Shown: positions 32,860 through 43,365, counted from the stretch's first letter. The stretch is 64,000 nucleotides of DNA from Pseudarthrobacter albicanus (GCF_018224015.1 NZ_JAGPOT010000021.1:1-64000); one strand, 5' to 3'. Translations and numbers: made by a program. The notes: a model not told the origin generated them from the sequence alone.

Positions 32860-35800
32860 CTACAGCTCCGACGCCGGCACGCCGACGCCGAGGATGATCG
32901 GCTCGTTGGCCGCCGCGGGCCTGGCCGCCGGCGTTGCTGCGGCCGGGACCTTGGCCTCGTGGACGGCTCCGGCTGCGGCGGGCCGGGTTGCCTCGCGGTG
33001 TTCAGTTGCCTCGCGGTGTTCAATGGACGTCACGTTGGCAGCACCCTGGGCGCGGCTGGCGCTCCGGTTCCGGCGACCGCGGCGGGCACGGGACGTGGTG
33101 GCCCCGGCTTCCCGGACCTGGTCTTCATCGTGCCGGGCGGCGGCCTGCGGGGCGGCGTCGAGCCGGGCGGCCTCCTGCGGGACGGCGTCGAGCCGAGCGG
33201 CGGCCGGCCGGGCTTCGCCGCCTTCGCTCAGGTGGGCGAAGGCCTCGGTCAGCAGGTCCAGCGTGAAAGCGGGAGCCTTTACCTCCCCGGCGTGCTCCAC
33301 GAACGGCAGGGCAACCTGCTCGCCGCCGAAGGTCAGCACGGCGGCCGGACGTCCGGCGGACGCTTCTTCCTTCCCGGTCCCCTCCGCGCCTGGCTCAACG
33401 GCCGCCTGGCGCGTCCCGGCGTCGCGCTGGCGGGTTCCGGCCTCGGCGGTTTCCCCGTCGTGCAGGTGGGCGGCGTGCGCCGCGGCGGCGATGTTCGCCA
33501 GTGCGGCACGTGTTGCCTCCGCCTTGGCGTGGCGCTCCTCCTCGGTCGGCTCGGGGTGCGCCGGCGCGGACAGGGCAGGCTCCAGGGCCTGTCCGCTCTT
33601 TCCGCGGCGGCGGCCCTTGCGCTCGGTCCGTGCCGCTGGCTGGGCTTCGGCCCGCGGCACGTAGTGCTCCGCGGCGACGGTGTTGGCCCGGCGGTGTTCG
33701 ACGGGCTCGTCGTGGGTGACGATGCCCCGGCCCGCGCAGGCCTCGCACTGTTCGCCGAAGACCTCCAGCAGCCCGGTGCCCATCCGCTTGCGGGTCATCT
33801 GCACGAGCCCCAGCGAGGTCACCTCGGCCACCTGGTGCTTGGTGCGGTCCCGGCCCAGGCACTCCACCATGCGGCGCAGCACGAGGTCGCGGTTCGATTC
33901 GAGCACCATGTCGATGAAGTCGATCACGATGATGCCGCCGATGTCGCGGAGCCGGAGCTGCCGGACGACTTCCTCGGCCGCTTCCAGGTTGTTCTTGGTA
34001 ACGGTCTCCTCGAGGTTTCCGCCGCTGCCGGTGAATTTGCCGGTGTTGACGTCCACCACGGTCATGGCTTCGGTGCGGTCGATCACGAGGGAGCCGCCGG
34101 AAGGCAGGAACACCTTGCGGTCCAGCGCCTTGTGGATCTGCTCGTCGATGCGCCAGGCCGCGAAGATGTCCGTGTCCTTGGTCCACTTCTCGAGCCGGCC
34201 CACCAGGTCCGGCGCCACGTAGGTGACGTAGGCCTCGATGGTGTCCCAGGCTTCCTCGCCGGAGACGATCAGCTTGGAGAAGTCCTCGTTGAAGACGTCA
34301 CGGACCACCTTGATGGTCAGGTCCGGTTCGCCGTAGAGCAGCTCGGGGGCGAGGATCTTGGTGGACGTGGACTGGCTTTCGATGCCTTCCCACTGGGCGC
34401 GCAGGCGGTTGATGTCGTGCGTGAGCTCTTCCTCGGAAGCACCCTCGGCGGCGGTGCGGACGATCACGCCGGCGTCTTCCGGCAGGCGGTCCTTGAGGAT
34501 CCGCTTGAGGCGGTTGCGTTCGACGTCGGGCAGCTTGCGGGAGATCCCGGTCATGGAACCGCCGGGCACGTACACGAGGTAGCGGCCGGGCAGCGAGATC
34601 TGGCTGGTGAGGCGGGCGCCCTTGTGGCCGACCGGGTCCTTGGTGACCTGGACCAGCACGGAGTCGCCGGACTTCAGCGCGTTCTCGATCCGGCGCTGCT
34701 TGCCCTCGAGGTTGACGGATTCCCAGTTGACTTCGCCGGCGTAGAGCACGGCGTTGCGGCCGCGTCCGATGTCAACGAAGGCGGCTTCCATGGAGGGCAG
34801 CACGTTCTGGACCTTGCCCAGGTAGACGTTGCCGATCAGGGAATCCTGCTGGGTCTTGGAGACGAAGTGCTCGGCCAGGACGCCGTCTTCGAGGACGCCG
34901 ATCTGGATTCTGTCGTCGCGCTGGCGGACGATCATCTGGCGGTCCACGGATTCGCGGCGAGCCAGGAACTCGGCCTCGGTGATGACGGTGCGGCGGCGGC
35001 CGGTGTCGCGGGATTCGCGGCGGCGCTGCTTCTTGGCCTCAAGGCGGGTGGAGCCCTTGAGGGACGTGACGCGGTTGTTGACCGGCGCCTCGCTGGCGGC
35101 GCGGGGTGCACGGACGCGGGTCACCGTGTTGGGCGGGTCGTCGTCTCCCCCGCCGGTCAGTTCGAGGTCCTGGTCGCCGCGGCGGCGGCGACGGCGGCGG
35201 CGTGAGGTCACGCCGTCGTCCATGGTGCCCTCGGCGCCTTCGTCGGTCTCCTCTGCGGAGCCTTCCGTTTCGGTGTCGGCGCCCTGTTCGTTCTCGGTGC
35301 GGGTGCGTCCGCGGCGTCCCCGGCTGCGGCGCCGACGGCGGCCGCTGGCGTCCTCGCCCTCTTCTTCGTCTTCCTCAGCCTCGGCGGCAACCGGGGCCGG
35401 GCGGACCGCGGCGCTCAGATCGGGGGCCTGGAAAATCATCGAGGTGACGGCGCCGGGCTCGAGGAAGAGCGAGGCGGCCGCGGAGAGCTTCTCGGCAGGG
35501 GCTTCTGCTGCGGTTTCTGCGGGAGCTTCAGGGGCCGCCGCGGTGACGGTTTCGGCGGCAGGTTCCACAGGCGGTTCGACGGCGGCGGCGTCCCCGGCTG
35601 CGGGGACGTCTGCTGCGGGGGCGTCTGCTGCGGGGATCGCCTCAGCTGCCGGGGCGGCGGTGGCGGTGTCCCCGGCTGCGGGGGCGGCGGCCTTGGCGCG
35701 GCTGGCACGGCGTCGGACGGGCTTTTCCATGACGGAAGCCTCGACGGCGGTTTCCGCAGCGGGCTGGGTCCCAGCCGCGACGGCGGTTTCCGCAGCGGCG

Positions 35801-36129
35801 GTTTCCGCAGCAAAGGGCAACGGCTCGGCCGTCACTGCCGGCTTGCGGGCGCGGGTACGCCGGGCCGGCGCCTTCGCTTTAACCTCGGTGGCCGCTGCTT
35901 CGGCGGGTTCGGCTGCGGGGGAACCGGCGGGAGCTTCCGCGGCGGCTTCGGCGTCGGGGGCCGTGCCGGCGGCCTCTGGCGCCTCCGCGGGCTCCGCCGG
36001 CTGGGCCTTCGGCGCGACCTTGCGCCGTGCCCTGATAGGGCGCTTGGGCGCCGCGGGTGCAGCTGATTCTGCTGTTTCTTCGGTAACGATTGCTTCTTCG
36101 TTAACGGCTAGAACCTGGTCATTATCCAT
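32860..36129 (-). CDS. rne: Ribonuclease E/G family protein
   Basis: This endoribonuclease makes the main cuts in mRNA decay and rRNA/tRNA processing. The 1,089-residue protein has a long Ala/Glu/Pro and Arg-rich N-terminal extension (about 1-370, with an SRRRRRRRRG tract). The S1 domain follows (LIGNVYLGKVQNVLPSMEAA, FVDIGRGRNAVLYAGEVNW), then the catalytic core with MTVVDVNTGKFTGSGG and IIVIDFIDMVLESNRD, which carries the metal-binding aspartates. The zinc-link CEACAGRG is next, and a disordered C-terminal tail closes the protein. The catalytic core in the middle with flanking disorder is typical of actinobacterial RNase E. The ATG at 36129 follows AGGAG by 11 bases. Confidence 0.95.
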   Translation of the reverse strand: MDNDQVLAVNEEAIVTEETAESAAPAAPKRPIRARRKVAPKAQPAEPAEAPEAAGTAPDAEAAAEAPAGSPAAEPAEAAATEVKAKAPARRTRARKPAVTAEPLPFAAETAAAETAVAAGTQPAAETAVEASVMEKPVRRRASRAKAAAPAAGDTATAAPAAEAIPAADAPAADVPAAGDAAAVEPPVEPAAETVTAAAPEAPAETAAEAPAEKLSAAASLFLEPGAVTSMIFQAPDLSAAVRPAPVAAEAEEDEEEGEDASGRRRRRSRGRRGRTRTENEQGADTETEGSAEETDEGAEGTMDDGVTSRRRRRRRRGDQDLELTGGGDDDPPNTVTRVRAPRAASEAPVNNRVTSLKGSTRLEAKKQRRRESRDTGRRRTVITEAEFLARRESVDRQMIVRQRDDRIQIGVLEDGVLAEHFVSKTQQDSLIGNVYLGKVQNVLPSMEAAFVDIGRGRNAVLYAGEVNWESVNLEGKQRRIENALKSGDSVLVQVTKDPVGHKGARLTSQISLPGRYLVYVPGGSMTGISRKLPDVERNRLKRILKDRLPEDAGVIVRTAAEGASEEELTHDINRLRAQWEGIESQSTSTKILAPELLYGEPDLTIKVVRDVFNEDFSKLIVSGEEAWDTIEAYVTYVAPDLVGRLEKWTKDTDIFAAWRIDEQIHKALDRKVFLPSGGSLVIDRTEAMTVVDVNTGKFTGSGGNLEETVTKNNLEAAEEVVRQLRLRDIGGIIVIDFIDMVLESNRDLVLRRMVECLGRDRTKHQVAEVTSLGLVQMTRKRMGTGLLEVFGEQCEACAGRGIVTHDEPVEHRRANTVAAEHYVPRAEAQPAARTERKGRRRGKSGQALEPALSAPAHPEPTEEERHAKAEATRAALANIAAAAHAAHLHDGETAEAGTRQRDAGTRQAAVEPGAEGTGKEEASAGRPAAVLTFGGEQVALPFVEHAGEVKAPAFTLDLLTEAFAHLSEGGEARPAAARLDAVPQEAARLDAAPQAAARHDEDQVREAGATTSRARRGRRNRSASRAQGAANVTSIEHREATEHREATRPAAAGAVHEAKVPAAATPAARPAAANEPIILGVGVPASEL

Positions 36130-36623
36130 ATGTGGCAACACTCCTGCCCCTGATGCGCCGCCACATCCGGCACCCGTTGGGGCAATTATTCGTCAACACC
36201 CGCAGGCATTGACAGAAGTCAATTGGATACCCTCAGGTTCGCACCGGCAGAGGGGTGCGGCAGCCCTGGAGGGCCGGCGAGATTGTTCTGAAACCCGTTG
36301 ACCTACACGCCACAACCAGGTGCCGTCCAATGGAATTGCGGGATAGCCTGGATCTGAGGATCCGTAGCTCCCTACTCATCATTGGCGGTCTTGGGAACAA
36401 AGTCGCCGGACCGGAATCCGGATGTGGATCGGGTTCCAGCCACGATCATTGTCTCACAAGAGCCGCCAAAGCAGGCGTAAGCACGGCGCCGCGGGCAGTA
36501 TCGCGCACCAACTGCGCACCGCAGGGGCGCCGCCGGGCCGGCCCAGGGGCACATCCCCGGCAACGCCGAGCCTGCGGCGATACAATCGGACCAGTTGCAA
36601 CCGACGCAAAGGACTGTTATTCC
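36130..36623. other. Divergent interval between rne and the VKOR gene
   Basis: This 494-bp region holds the rne leader (minus) and the VKOR promoter (plus). No credible gene is present. A possible rne promoter TTGGAC with TGTAGG at 17-base spacing lies near 36296-36335 on the minus strand. RNase E mRNAs usually have long 5' leaders that mediate self-cleavage, and this interval leaves room for one. Confidence 0.4.
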
Positions 36624-37295
36624 ATGCCCAGCATCTCCAGCGCAACCGGCGACGCGACCGTGCAGCAGCGGGGCCCCGGCCCGGCAACCGCCCGGCGGCC
36701 CCTTCCCCCGATGACCCGCGACCGGCCGTTCGCGTGGCTCCTGCTGGTGACCGGCGTCGTCGGCTGGCTGGCCTCCGGAACCCTGGTGCTGGAGAAACTC
36801 GAGGTCCTCAAGGACTCCACTCACGTCACCGTCTGCGACGTGAACCCGTGGATTTCGTGCGGCCAGGTGATGCAAACGTGGCAGAGCTCGCTGTTTGGCT
36901 TCCCCAACATGTTCATCGGGATCGTCGCGTTCGCCGTCATCATCACCACGGCCATGGGCATCCTCGCCGGCGCCACGTTCGCCCGCTGGTACTGGCTGGG
37001 CCTGCAGGCGGGCGTGACCCTGGGATTCGCCTTCGTGGTGTGGCTCTGGTCCCAGGCCCTGTACTCCATCCACATCCTGTGCCCGTTCTGCATGATTGTC
37101 TGGGCTGTCATGATTCCGACGTTTGTCTGGGTGAGCATCCGCAACGTGTCCCACGGCGTGATCCCGCTGCCGGCCGGCGCGGCCCGGATCCTGGGCGACT
37201 CCGGCTGGATCCTGACGGCGCTGCTCTACGTTGCCGTGATCGCGACGATCTTCTTCGCCTTCATCCAGGTCTTCGCCGGCACCTCCGGCTACTGA
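36624..37295 (+). CDS. Vitamin K epoxide reductase family membrane protein
   Basis: A 223-residue VKOR homologue. Bacterial VKORs reoxidise DsbA-type proteins for extracytoplasmic disulfide formation, passing electrons to menaquinone. Features are a disordered 34-residue start, a first membrane helix (FAWLLLVTGVVGWLASGTLVL), and the loop cysteines in VCDVNPWISCGQVM. These are followed by GFPNMFIGIVAF, further helices and the quinone-side CPFC motif (LYSIHILCPFCMIVW). There is no fused thioredoxin domain. The ATG at 36624 follows AAAGGA. It stands alone on the plus strand. Confidence 0.93.
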   Translation: MPSISSATGDATVQQRGPGPATARRPLPPMTRDRPFAWLLLVTGVVGWLASGTLVLEKLEVLKDSTHVTVCDVNPWISCGQVMQTWQSSLFGFPNMFIGIVAFAVIITTAMGILAGATFARWYWLGLQAGVTLGFAFVVWLWSQALYSIHILCPFCMIVWAVMIPTFVWVSIRNVSHGVIPLPAGAARILGDSGWILTALLYVAVIATIFFAFIQVFAGTSGY

Positions 37296-37318
37296 CAGCC
37301 GGCACCTGCAAGGAGCCC

Positions 37319-37373
37319 GAACGGACACTTGAGGCCCCAAATCGGCATGATTTGGGGCCTCAAGTGTCCGTTC
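37319..37373. terminator. 25-bp perfect inverted repeat, bidirectional terminator
   Basis: Arms at 37319-37343 and 37349-37373 (starting GAACGGACACTTGAGGCCCC) are perfectly complementary over 25 bp with a 5-base loop. It lies between the convergent VKOR and ndk genes and should terminate both. The length exceeds what termination needs. Confidence 0.8.
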
Positions 37374-37393
37374 GCGCTGGAAGGGGACGCAGG

Positions 37394-37807
37394 TCAGAAC
37401 CAGATGCCGATCTCGCGCTCGGCGGATTCCACCGAGTCCGAGCCGTGGACCAGGTTCTGCTGGACCTTCAGGCCCCAGTCGCGGCCGAAGTCGCCGCGGA
37501 TGGTGCCGGGCGCCGCCGTCGTCGGGTCCGTGGTGCCGGCGAGCGAGCGGAAGCCCTCGATCACGCGGTCTCCCTCGTAGACGGCCGCGACGACGGGTCC
37601 GCTGAGCATAAACTCGACCAGCGGCTCGTAGAACGGCTTGCCGAGGTGCTCCTCATAGTGCTGCTCCAGCAGTTCCCGGCTCGCGTCGACCTTCTTGAGC
37701 TCGGCCAGGGCGTAGCCCTTGGCTTCGATCCGGCCAAGGATGGCGCCGGTCAGGTTGCGGGCGACGCCGTCGGGCTTGATCAGGACGAGGGTGCGCTCAA
37801 GGCTCAC
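37394..37807 (-). CDS. ndk: Nucleoside diphosphate kinase
   Basis: Ndk balances nucleoside triphosphate pools. The 137-residue protein (GTG start at 37807, with GGAG six bases upstream) has RTLVLIKPDGVARNLTGAI, GPVVAAVYEGDRVIEGFRSLAG and the catalytic histidine in NLVHGSDSVESAEREI. It follows the DUF4233 gene by about 50 bases on the same strand. Confidence 0.97.
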   Translation of the reverse strand: MSLERTLVLIKPDGVARNLTGAILGRIEAKGYALAELKKVDASRELLEQHYEEHLGKPFYEPLVEFMLSGPVVAAVYEGDRVIEGFRSLAGTTDPTTAAPGTIRGDFGRDWGLKVQQNLVHGSDSVESAEREIGIWF

Positions 37808-37859
37808 AGTTGCTCCAATGTGTCGGGGTGGGGTTTCGGTCAAAGTCTACGGGTTCCGG

Positions 37860-38330
37860 TTACGGGGTCTGGGCGCCGGCACCGGGCGCCGGTTCCGGGC
37901 CCGCCGGATGGGCGGCGTCCCAGGCGGCCTGCTCGCGTTCGCGCCGAGCCGCCTCGCGGTCGATCCGGATGCCGGTCCTGATCCCATACCACCAGGCCGC
38001 CGCGAAGAGCACTCCCACCACATACATCGTGGGCTCGACGATTCCGGCGAGGATCAGCACGAGCTGCAGGATCCAGCCCAGTCCCACGCCCCAGGGCCTG
38101 GAGACGACCGCGCAGGTGAACACGAGCACCAGGAACAGGGCGATCCCGACCGTGAAGATCAGGACCGGTGAAATCTCGCCGCGCCGCAGTCCGAAGACGG
38201 CCAGGGTGCCGAACAGCACCACGAAGGCTTCCAGCAGCAGGACCGTGGAGGCAAACATGACCTTGGTGGAGCGGCGCTTCTTGGGCATGCCCGGGCGCCA
38301 TTCGCGCTGGGCCTTGGTCAGTCGTGCCAT
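37860..38330 (-). CDS. DUF4233 membrane protein
   Basis: A 156-residue protein with four hydrophobic helices between about 25 and 118. It starts MARLTKAQREWRPGMPKKRR and contains GLRRGEISPVLIF and SRPWGVGLGWILQLVLILAG, characteristic of DUF4233. A charged, Pro/Ala-rich tail ends in the cytoplasm. It lies between folC (4 bases away) and ndk, the conserved actinobacterial arrangement. No function is known. Confidence 0.92.
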   Translation of the reverse strand: MARLTKAQREWRPGMPKKRRSTKVMFASTVLLLEAFVVLFGTLAVFGLRRGEISPVLIFTVGIALFLVLVFTCAVVSRPWGVGLGWILQLVLILAGIVEPTMYVVGVLFAAAWWYGIRTGIRIDREAARREREQAAWDAAHPAGPEPAPGAGAQTP

Positions 38331-38333
38331 CGC

Positions 38334-39692
38334 TTAGGCATCCGCCTTTCCGAGCAGGATCCGGGCTTCCGCGACGAGCGTGATGGACCCGGTGACCAGC
38401 ACGCCGCCGGCGAGGTCCTCGTTGGCTTCGGCGCGTTCCACGGCCCATTCCAGGGCGTCGTCGAGCTTCTCGGCGACGTGGATGTTGTCCTCGCCGAAGC
38501 CCAGGTCCAGCGCGAGTTCGGCGAGGTCCTCGGCCGGCACCGCCCGGGGGGAATTGGACTGGGTGAAGCAGTAGTCCGCGTCGAGGCCGCCCAGGGATTC
38601 CTTGAGCTGGCGGAGGATCTCCTCGGCGTCCTTTTCGCGCAGGACGCCGACGACGGCCACGAGTTTGGTGAAGCTGAACGCCTCGTGGATGGCCTCGGCC
38701 GAGACCCGGATGCCTTCGGGGTTGTGGGCCGCGTCCACGATGATGGTGGGCGCGGTGCGGACCACTTCGAGCCGCCCGGGGGACGTGACGGAGGCGAAGG
38801 CCTCCTGCAGGATGTCGGCGTCGAGCGCCTTCTCGCCGCCGAAGAAGGCCTCCAGGGCCGCTATGGCGACGGCGGCGTTCTCGGCCTGGTGCGCCCCGTG
38901 CAGGGGCACCAGGAGGCCCTCGTAGCGGCCCGCGATGCCCTGGATGGTGACCATCTGGCCGCCGACGGCGACGGTCCGGGATTCGACGCCGAACTCCACG
39001 CCCTCGAAGCGGAACGGGACGTGCGTTTCCTTGGCCTTCTCCAGCAGCACCTGCGCCGCGTCCACGGGCTGCGCGGCGCTGATCAGGAAGCCGCCGGGCT
39101 TGATGATGCCGGCCTTTTCGAGGGCGATGTCCCCGGTGGTGTCGCCCAGCAGGTCGGTGTGGTCCAGGGAGATCGGGGTGACGACGGCGACCTGGCCGTC
39201 GCCGACGTTGGTGGCGTCGGTGATGCCGCCCAGGCCCACCTCGATGACGGCCACGTTGACCGGCTGGTCCGCGAAGACGGCGAAGCCGAGGATGGTCAGG
39301 CACTCGAAGTAGGTCAGCCGGGGTTCGCCCCTGGCCTCGAGCTCGCCGTCCACGATGGCCAGGTACGGGCGGATCTCGTCCCAGATCCGGACGAAGGTCG
39401 CATCCGATACGGGGGCGCCGTCGATGCTGATCCGTTCCGTGACCTTGGACAGGTGCGGGCTCGTGTACCGGCCGGTGCTGAGCCCGTGCGCGCGCAGGCC
39501 GGCCTCGATCATCCGGGCCGTGGAGGTCTTGCCGTTGGTGCCGGTGATGTGGATGATCGGGTAGGCCTTCTGCGGCTCCCCCAGGATGTCCATCGCCCGG
39601 CGCAGCGGGGCCAGCCTCGGCTCCATCTTGTTTTCCGGGGCGCGTCCCAGCAGTTCGGCGTAGACGCTTTCTACAGAGAATTCGTCGGTCAT
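38334..39692 (-). CDS. folC: Bifunctional folylpolyglutamate synthase / dihydrofolate synthase
   Basis: FolC adds glutamate to dihydropteroate and to reduced folates. The 452-residue protein has IIHITGTNGKTSTARMIEAGL (P-loop), GRYTSPHLSKVTERI, IEVGLGGITDATNV, LDHTDLLGDT and DAAHNPEGI, in the expected order. It starts 4 bases past the ileS stop, so the two are coupled, and is followed by the DUF4233 gene. Confidence 0.96.
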   Translation of the reverse strand: MTDEFSVESVYAELLGRAPENKMEPRLAPLRRAMDILGEPQKAYPIIHITGTNGKTSTARMIEAGLRAHGLSTGRYTSPHLSKVTERISIDGAPVSDATFVRIWDEIRPYLAIVDGELEARGEPRLTYFECLTILGFAVFADQPVNVAVIEVGLGGITDATNVGDGQVAVVTPISLDHTDLLGDTTGDIALEKAGIIKPGGFLISAAQPVDAAQVLLEKAKETHVPFRFEGVEFGVESRTVAVGGQMVTIQGIAGRYEGLLVPLHGAHQAENAAVAIAALEAFFGGEKALDADILQEAFASVTSPGRLEVVRTAPTIIVDAAHNPEGIRVSAEAIHEAFSFTKLVAVVGVLREKDAEEILRQLKESLGGLDADYCFTQSNSPRAVPAEDLAELALDLGFGEDNIHVAEKLDDALEWAVERAEANEDLAGGVLVTGSITLVAEARILLGKADA

Positions 39693-39696
39693 GGGC

Positions 39697-42600
39697 TCAG
39701 GCCTCTACTTTTTCGGCGGTGGATTGTTCGGCCGGAACTTTTTCGACCGTGATCTGCGGTTCCTTGACGTCGGCCGGAACGGTGTCCAGCCGGACGGTCA
39801 GGGTCTCGGTCTGCACGAGCCCGGCGTGGGCCAGCAGCGCACCGATGGTGTCCGGCGCCGCGGTGACGGTGGTGTGGATCCGGTCGCTGACGTTGAGTCC
39901 GGCGTCCTTGCGGGCCTGCTGGATGGCGCGGACCAGGTCCCGTGCCGTGCCTTCGGCCTCGAGTTCGGGCGTGACCTCGGTGTTGAGGACTACGAACCCG
40001 CCGCCGGGCAGGACGGCGGCTGCCCTTGCGCCGGTTCCCGGGGCGGCTTCCGCCACGACGGTCTCGAGGGTGTATTCCTGCGGCTCAAGTTCGAGACCGC
40101 CGGCGGTCACCACGCCGGCCTCGTCCACGGACCAGTCGCCGGACTTGGAACCCTTGATGGCCTGCTGGACGTTCTTGCCCAGGCGCGGACCGGCGGCCCG
40201 GGCGTTGACCACGAGCTTTTGTTCGATGCCGAACTCCTCCGGGGTGGCGCTCCCGGCGTCGAGCAGGCGGACCGAACGCAGGTTCAGTTCATCCTTGACG
40301 ACGGCGGCGAACCCGGCCAGCGCGTCCGCGCCGGGCGCCACGACGGTGAGTTCCTGCAGCGGCAGCCGCACGCGGAGGTTGGCAGCCTTGCGCAGCGAGG
40401 ATCCGGTGGAGCAGATCTGCTGGACCCGGTCCATCGCCTCGACGAGCCCGGCATTGGCCGGGAACAGTTCAGCCTCCGGCCAGTCGGCCAGGTGCACGGA
40501 GCGTCCGCCGGTGAGCCCGCGCCAGATCTCCTCGGAGACCAGCGGCAGCAGCGACGCCGCCACCCGGCAGACCGTCTCCAGCGCCGTGTAGAGGGCGTCG
40601 AAGGCGTCCGCGTTCTCGTCGAAGAAGCGCTGCCGGCTGCGGCGCACGTACCAGTTGGTGAGCATGTCCAGGTAGCCGCGCAGTTCGTCGCAGGCCCCGG
40701 AGATGTCGTAGCTGTCCAGCTGGGCGGTCATGTTCCGGACCAGGTCGCCGGTGTTGGCCATGAGGTACTGGTCCAGGGTGTCGGCGTAGCCGTCGTAGCG
40801 CAGCTTCGCGTCGTACCCGGACGCTTGTCCACCGACTGCGCCGGCCGCGTTCGTGTACAGCGTGAAGAAGCTGTACACGTTCCAGAGCGGCAGGATGACC
40901 TGGCGGACGCCGTCGCGGATTCCCTGTTCGGTGACCACGAGGTTGCCGCCGCGCAGGATGGGGCTGGACATCAGGAACCAGCGCATCGCGTCGGAGCCGT
41001 CGCGGTCCAGGACCTCGGAGACGTCCGGGTAGTTGCGCAGGCTCTTGGACATCTTCTGCCCGTCCGAGCCCAGCACGATGCCGTGGCTGATGACGTTCCG
41101 GAACGCCGGCCGGTCAAACAGCGCCGTGGACAGGATGTGCAGCATGTAGAACCAGCCGCGGGTCTGCCCGATGTACTCGACGATGAAGTCCGCCGGGTTG
41201 TGGGTGTCGAACCAGGCCTCGTTTTCGAACGGGTAGTGGACTTGGCCGTAGGGCATGGAGCCGGAGTCGAACCAGACGTCCAGCACGTCCTCGAGGCGGC
41301 GCATGACGGACTGGCCGTCCTCCGGGGTGCGGGGGTCGTCCGGGTTGGGCCGGGTCAGCTCGTCGATGAAGGGCCGGTGCAGGTCAACCTGGCCGTCCTT
41401 GTTCAGCGGCAGCCGGCCGAAGTCGGCCTCGATCTCGGCGAGGGAGCCGTAGACGTCGGTGCGCGGGTAGTCCGGGTCGGTGGACTGCCAGACCGGGATG
41501 GGGCTGCCCCAGTAGCGGTTGCGGCTGATGGACCAGTCGCGGGCGTTGGCGAGCCACTTGCCGAACTGGCCGTCCTTGACGTTGCCCGGGATCCAGTTGA
41601 TCTCCTGGTTCAGCTCGGACATGCGGTCCTTGATCTTGGTGACCTCCACGTACCAGGAGGACACCGCGCGGTAGATCAGCGGGTTCCGGCAGCGCCAGCA
41701 GTGCGGGTAGCTATGCTCGTAGCTGGCCTGGCGGACGAGACGGCCGCCGGCGCGCAGGACCTGGGTGATCGGCTTGTTCGCGTCGAACACCTGCAGCCCG
41801 GCAATCCCGGCGAGCGGGCCGTGGCCGAACATCGGCAGGAACTTCGCGCCCTCGTCCATGGACAGGACCACGGGGATGCCGGCCTCTTCGCAGACCTTCT
41901 GGTCATCCTCGCCGTAGGCGGGCGCCTGGTGGACGATGCCGGTGCCGTCGGTGGTGGTGACGTACTCGGCCACGAGGAAGCGCCAGGCGTTTTCGGTGCC
42001 GAACTTCTCGGCGTCGTCGAGGTAGTCCCAGAGCGGCTCGTAGCCCAGCCCTTCCAGCTCGGCGCCGGTGTGGGTGGACACGACGACGGCCTCGGCAGCC
42101 GCGGCGCCCTCGGCGCCGTCGCCGTAGCCGAGGTCCTTCGCGTAGGAGCCCAGCAGGTCCGCGGCGAGCAGGAAGCTGCCCGTGACGGGAGCCTCCGCGG
42201 CGGCAGCTTTCACACCGTTGGGTCCGGCAGGCAGCACGGCATACGTGATGGACGGCCCGACGGCGAGCGCCAGGTTGGTGGGCAGCGTCCAGGGCGTGGT
42301 GGTCCAGGCGAGCGCCTGCACGCCGGCGAGCTGCCGGGACAGCTCCGACTCCCCCGCCGTGATGGGGAACGTGACGGTGACGGTCTGGTCCTGGCGGTTC
42401 TTGTAGACGTCGTCGTCCATGCGCAGCTCATGGTTGGACAGCGGCGTCTCGTCCTTCCAGCAGTAGGGCAGCACGCGGTAGCCGTTGTACGTCAGGCCCT
42501 TTTCGTGCAGCTGCTTGAAGGCCCACAGCACGGATTCCATGTATTCGACGTTGAGCGTCTTGTAGTCGTTTTCGAAGTCCACCCAGCGGGCCTGGCGGGT

Positions 42601-43092
42601 GACGTATTCCTGCCATTCGCCGGCGTACTTCATCACCGAGGAGCGGCAGGCGTCATTGAACTTGTCGATGCCCATGGCCTCGATCTGTTTCTTGTCCGTC
42701 ATGCCGAGCTGCTTCATCGCTTCCAGTTCGGCGGGCAGCCCGTGGGTGTCCCAGCCGAAGCGGCGCTCCACCCGGTGTCCGCGCTGGGTCTGGTAGCGGC
42801 CCACGAGGTCCTTGGCGTAGCCGGTCAGCAGGTGGCCGTAGTGCGGGAGGCCGTTGGCGAAGGGAGGCCCGTCGTAGAACACGAATTCGTTGCTGCCGGG
42901 TGTCCCGCCGGGCAGGTCGGGGCTGCGCTGGTCGATGCTCGCCTGGAAGGTGCCGTCCTCGTCCCAGTACTTGAGGATGCGTTCTTCGATCTCCGGGAAC
43001 TTCACGGAGGCCGACACACCAGACGTGTTGGAAGCAGAGGTGGTGGCGCCTGGGCCGACGGGAGCGGCGGAGGCCTTCGGGTAATAAGTCAT
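39697..43092 (-). CDS. ileS: Isoleucyl-tRNA synthetase
   Basis: A 1,131-residue class I synthetase. The adenylate site shows [19 protein letters not shown] and [11 protein letters not shown]; the tRNA-binding half includes [13 protein letters not shown] and [12 protein letters not shown]. The length and the absence of a classical C-terminal zinc finger fit the eukaryote-like IleS2 type, which in other bacteria tolerates mupirocin; that resistance is an inference from type. The ATG at 43092 has AGGA seven bases upstream. It is preceded by an ATC-specifier T-box leader and followed by folC. Confidence 0.95.
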   Translation of the reverse strand: MTYYPKASAAPVGPGATTSASNTSGVSASVKFPEIEERILKYWDEDGTFQASIDQRSPDLPGGTPGSNEFVFYDGPPFANGLPHYGHLLTGYAKDLVGRYQTQRGHRVERRFGWDTHGLPAELEAMKQLGMTDKKQIEAMGIDKFNDACRSSVMKYAGEWQEYVTRQARWVDFENDYKTLNVEYMESVLWAFKQLHEKGLTYNGYRVLPYCWKDETPLSNHELRMDDDVYKNRQDQTVTVTFPITAGESELSRQLAGVQALAWTTTPWTLPTNLALAVGPSITYAVLPAGPNGVKAAAAEAPVTGSFLLAADLLGSYAKDLGYGDGAEGAAAAEAVVVSTHTGAELEGLGYEPLWDYLDDAEKFGTENAWRFLVAEYVTTTDGTGIVHQAPAYGEDDQKVCEEAGIPVVLSMDEGAKFLPMFGHGPLAGIAGLQVFDANKPITQVLRAGGRLVRQASYEHSYPHCWRCRNPLIYRAVSSWYVEVTKIKDRMSELNQEINWIPGNVKDGQFGKWLANARDWSISRNRYWGSPIPVWQSTDPDYPRTDVYGSLAEIEADFGRLPLNKDGQVDLHRPFIDELTRPNPDDPRTPEDGQSVMRRLEDVLDVWFDSGSMPYGQVHYPFENEAWFDTHNPADFIVEYIGQTRGWFYMLHILSTALFDRPAFRNVISHGIVLGSDGQKMSKSLRNYPDVSEVLDRDGSDAMRWFLMSSPILRGGNLVVTEQGIRDGVRQVILPLWNVYSFFTLYTNAAGAVGGQASGYDAKLRYDGYADTLDQYLMANTGDLVRNMTAQLDSYDISGACDELRGYLDMLTNWYVRRSRQRFFDENADAFDALYTALETVCRVAASLLPLVSEEIWRGLTGGRSVHLADWPEAELFPANAGLVEAMDRVQQICSTGSSLRKAANLRVRLPLQELTVVAPGADALAGFAAVVKDELNLRSVRLLDAGSATPEEFGIEQKLVVNARAAGPRLGKNVQQAIKGSKSGDWSVDEAGVVTAGGLELEPQEYTLETVVAEAAPGTGARAAAVLPGGGFVVLNTEVTPELEAEGTARDLVRAIQQARKDAGLNVSDRIHTTVTAAPDTIGALLAHAGLVQTETLTVRLDTVPADVKEPQITVEKVPAEQSTAEKVEA

Positions 43093-43149
43093 CTCGACAT
43101 CCTGGGTTGAGCTGGTGAACAATTTCAGGATGCGAGGACGGCCCGTACG

Positions 43150-43365
43150 CTGTTGTCCATTGTTGCTGTCCAACGTTGCCGGCACCGCGGTACCACCTCA
43201 CTTACCGTCGCCGGGCCCCTGTGAGAGGACAGAGCACCGGCGTCGGCCGCTCATTACTGCTGTGACGGGCTTACCCGTCCGGTTCTACTGGCCCCCACGC
43301 GCCTGGTGGCGAAGGCGTTCTTCCGGAAGCTCACCGGTGATGGCCGGGTCAAAGCTGTTGCCACC
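43150..43365 (-). promoter_or_regulatory. T-box leader of ileS
   Basis: On the minus strand the T-box core GGTGGTACCGCGG is present at 43197-43185. Upstream, GACCCGGCCATCACCGG places an ATC isoleucine specifier (43341-43339) in a short stem-loop. The following CTTCCGGAAGAACGCC region and CCGGACGGGTAAGCCCGTC hairpin fit the short stem I type of actinobacterial ileS T-boxes. No intrinsic terminator is visible before ileS, so control is probably at translation start. Uncharged tRNA-Ile would switch the gene on. Confidence 0.9.
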
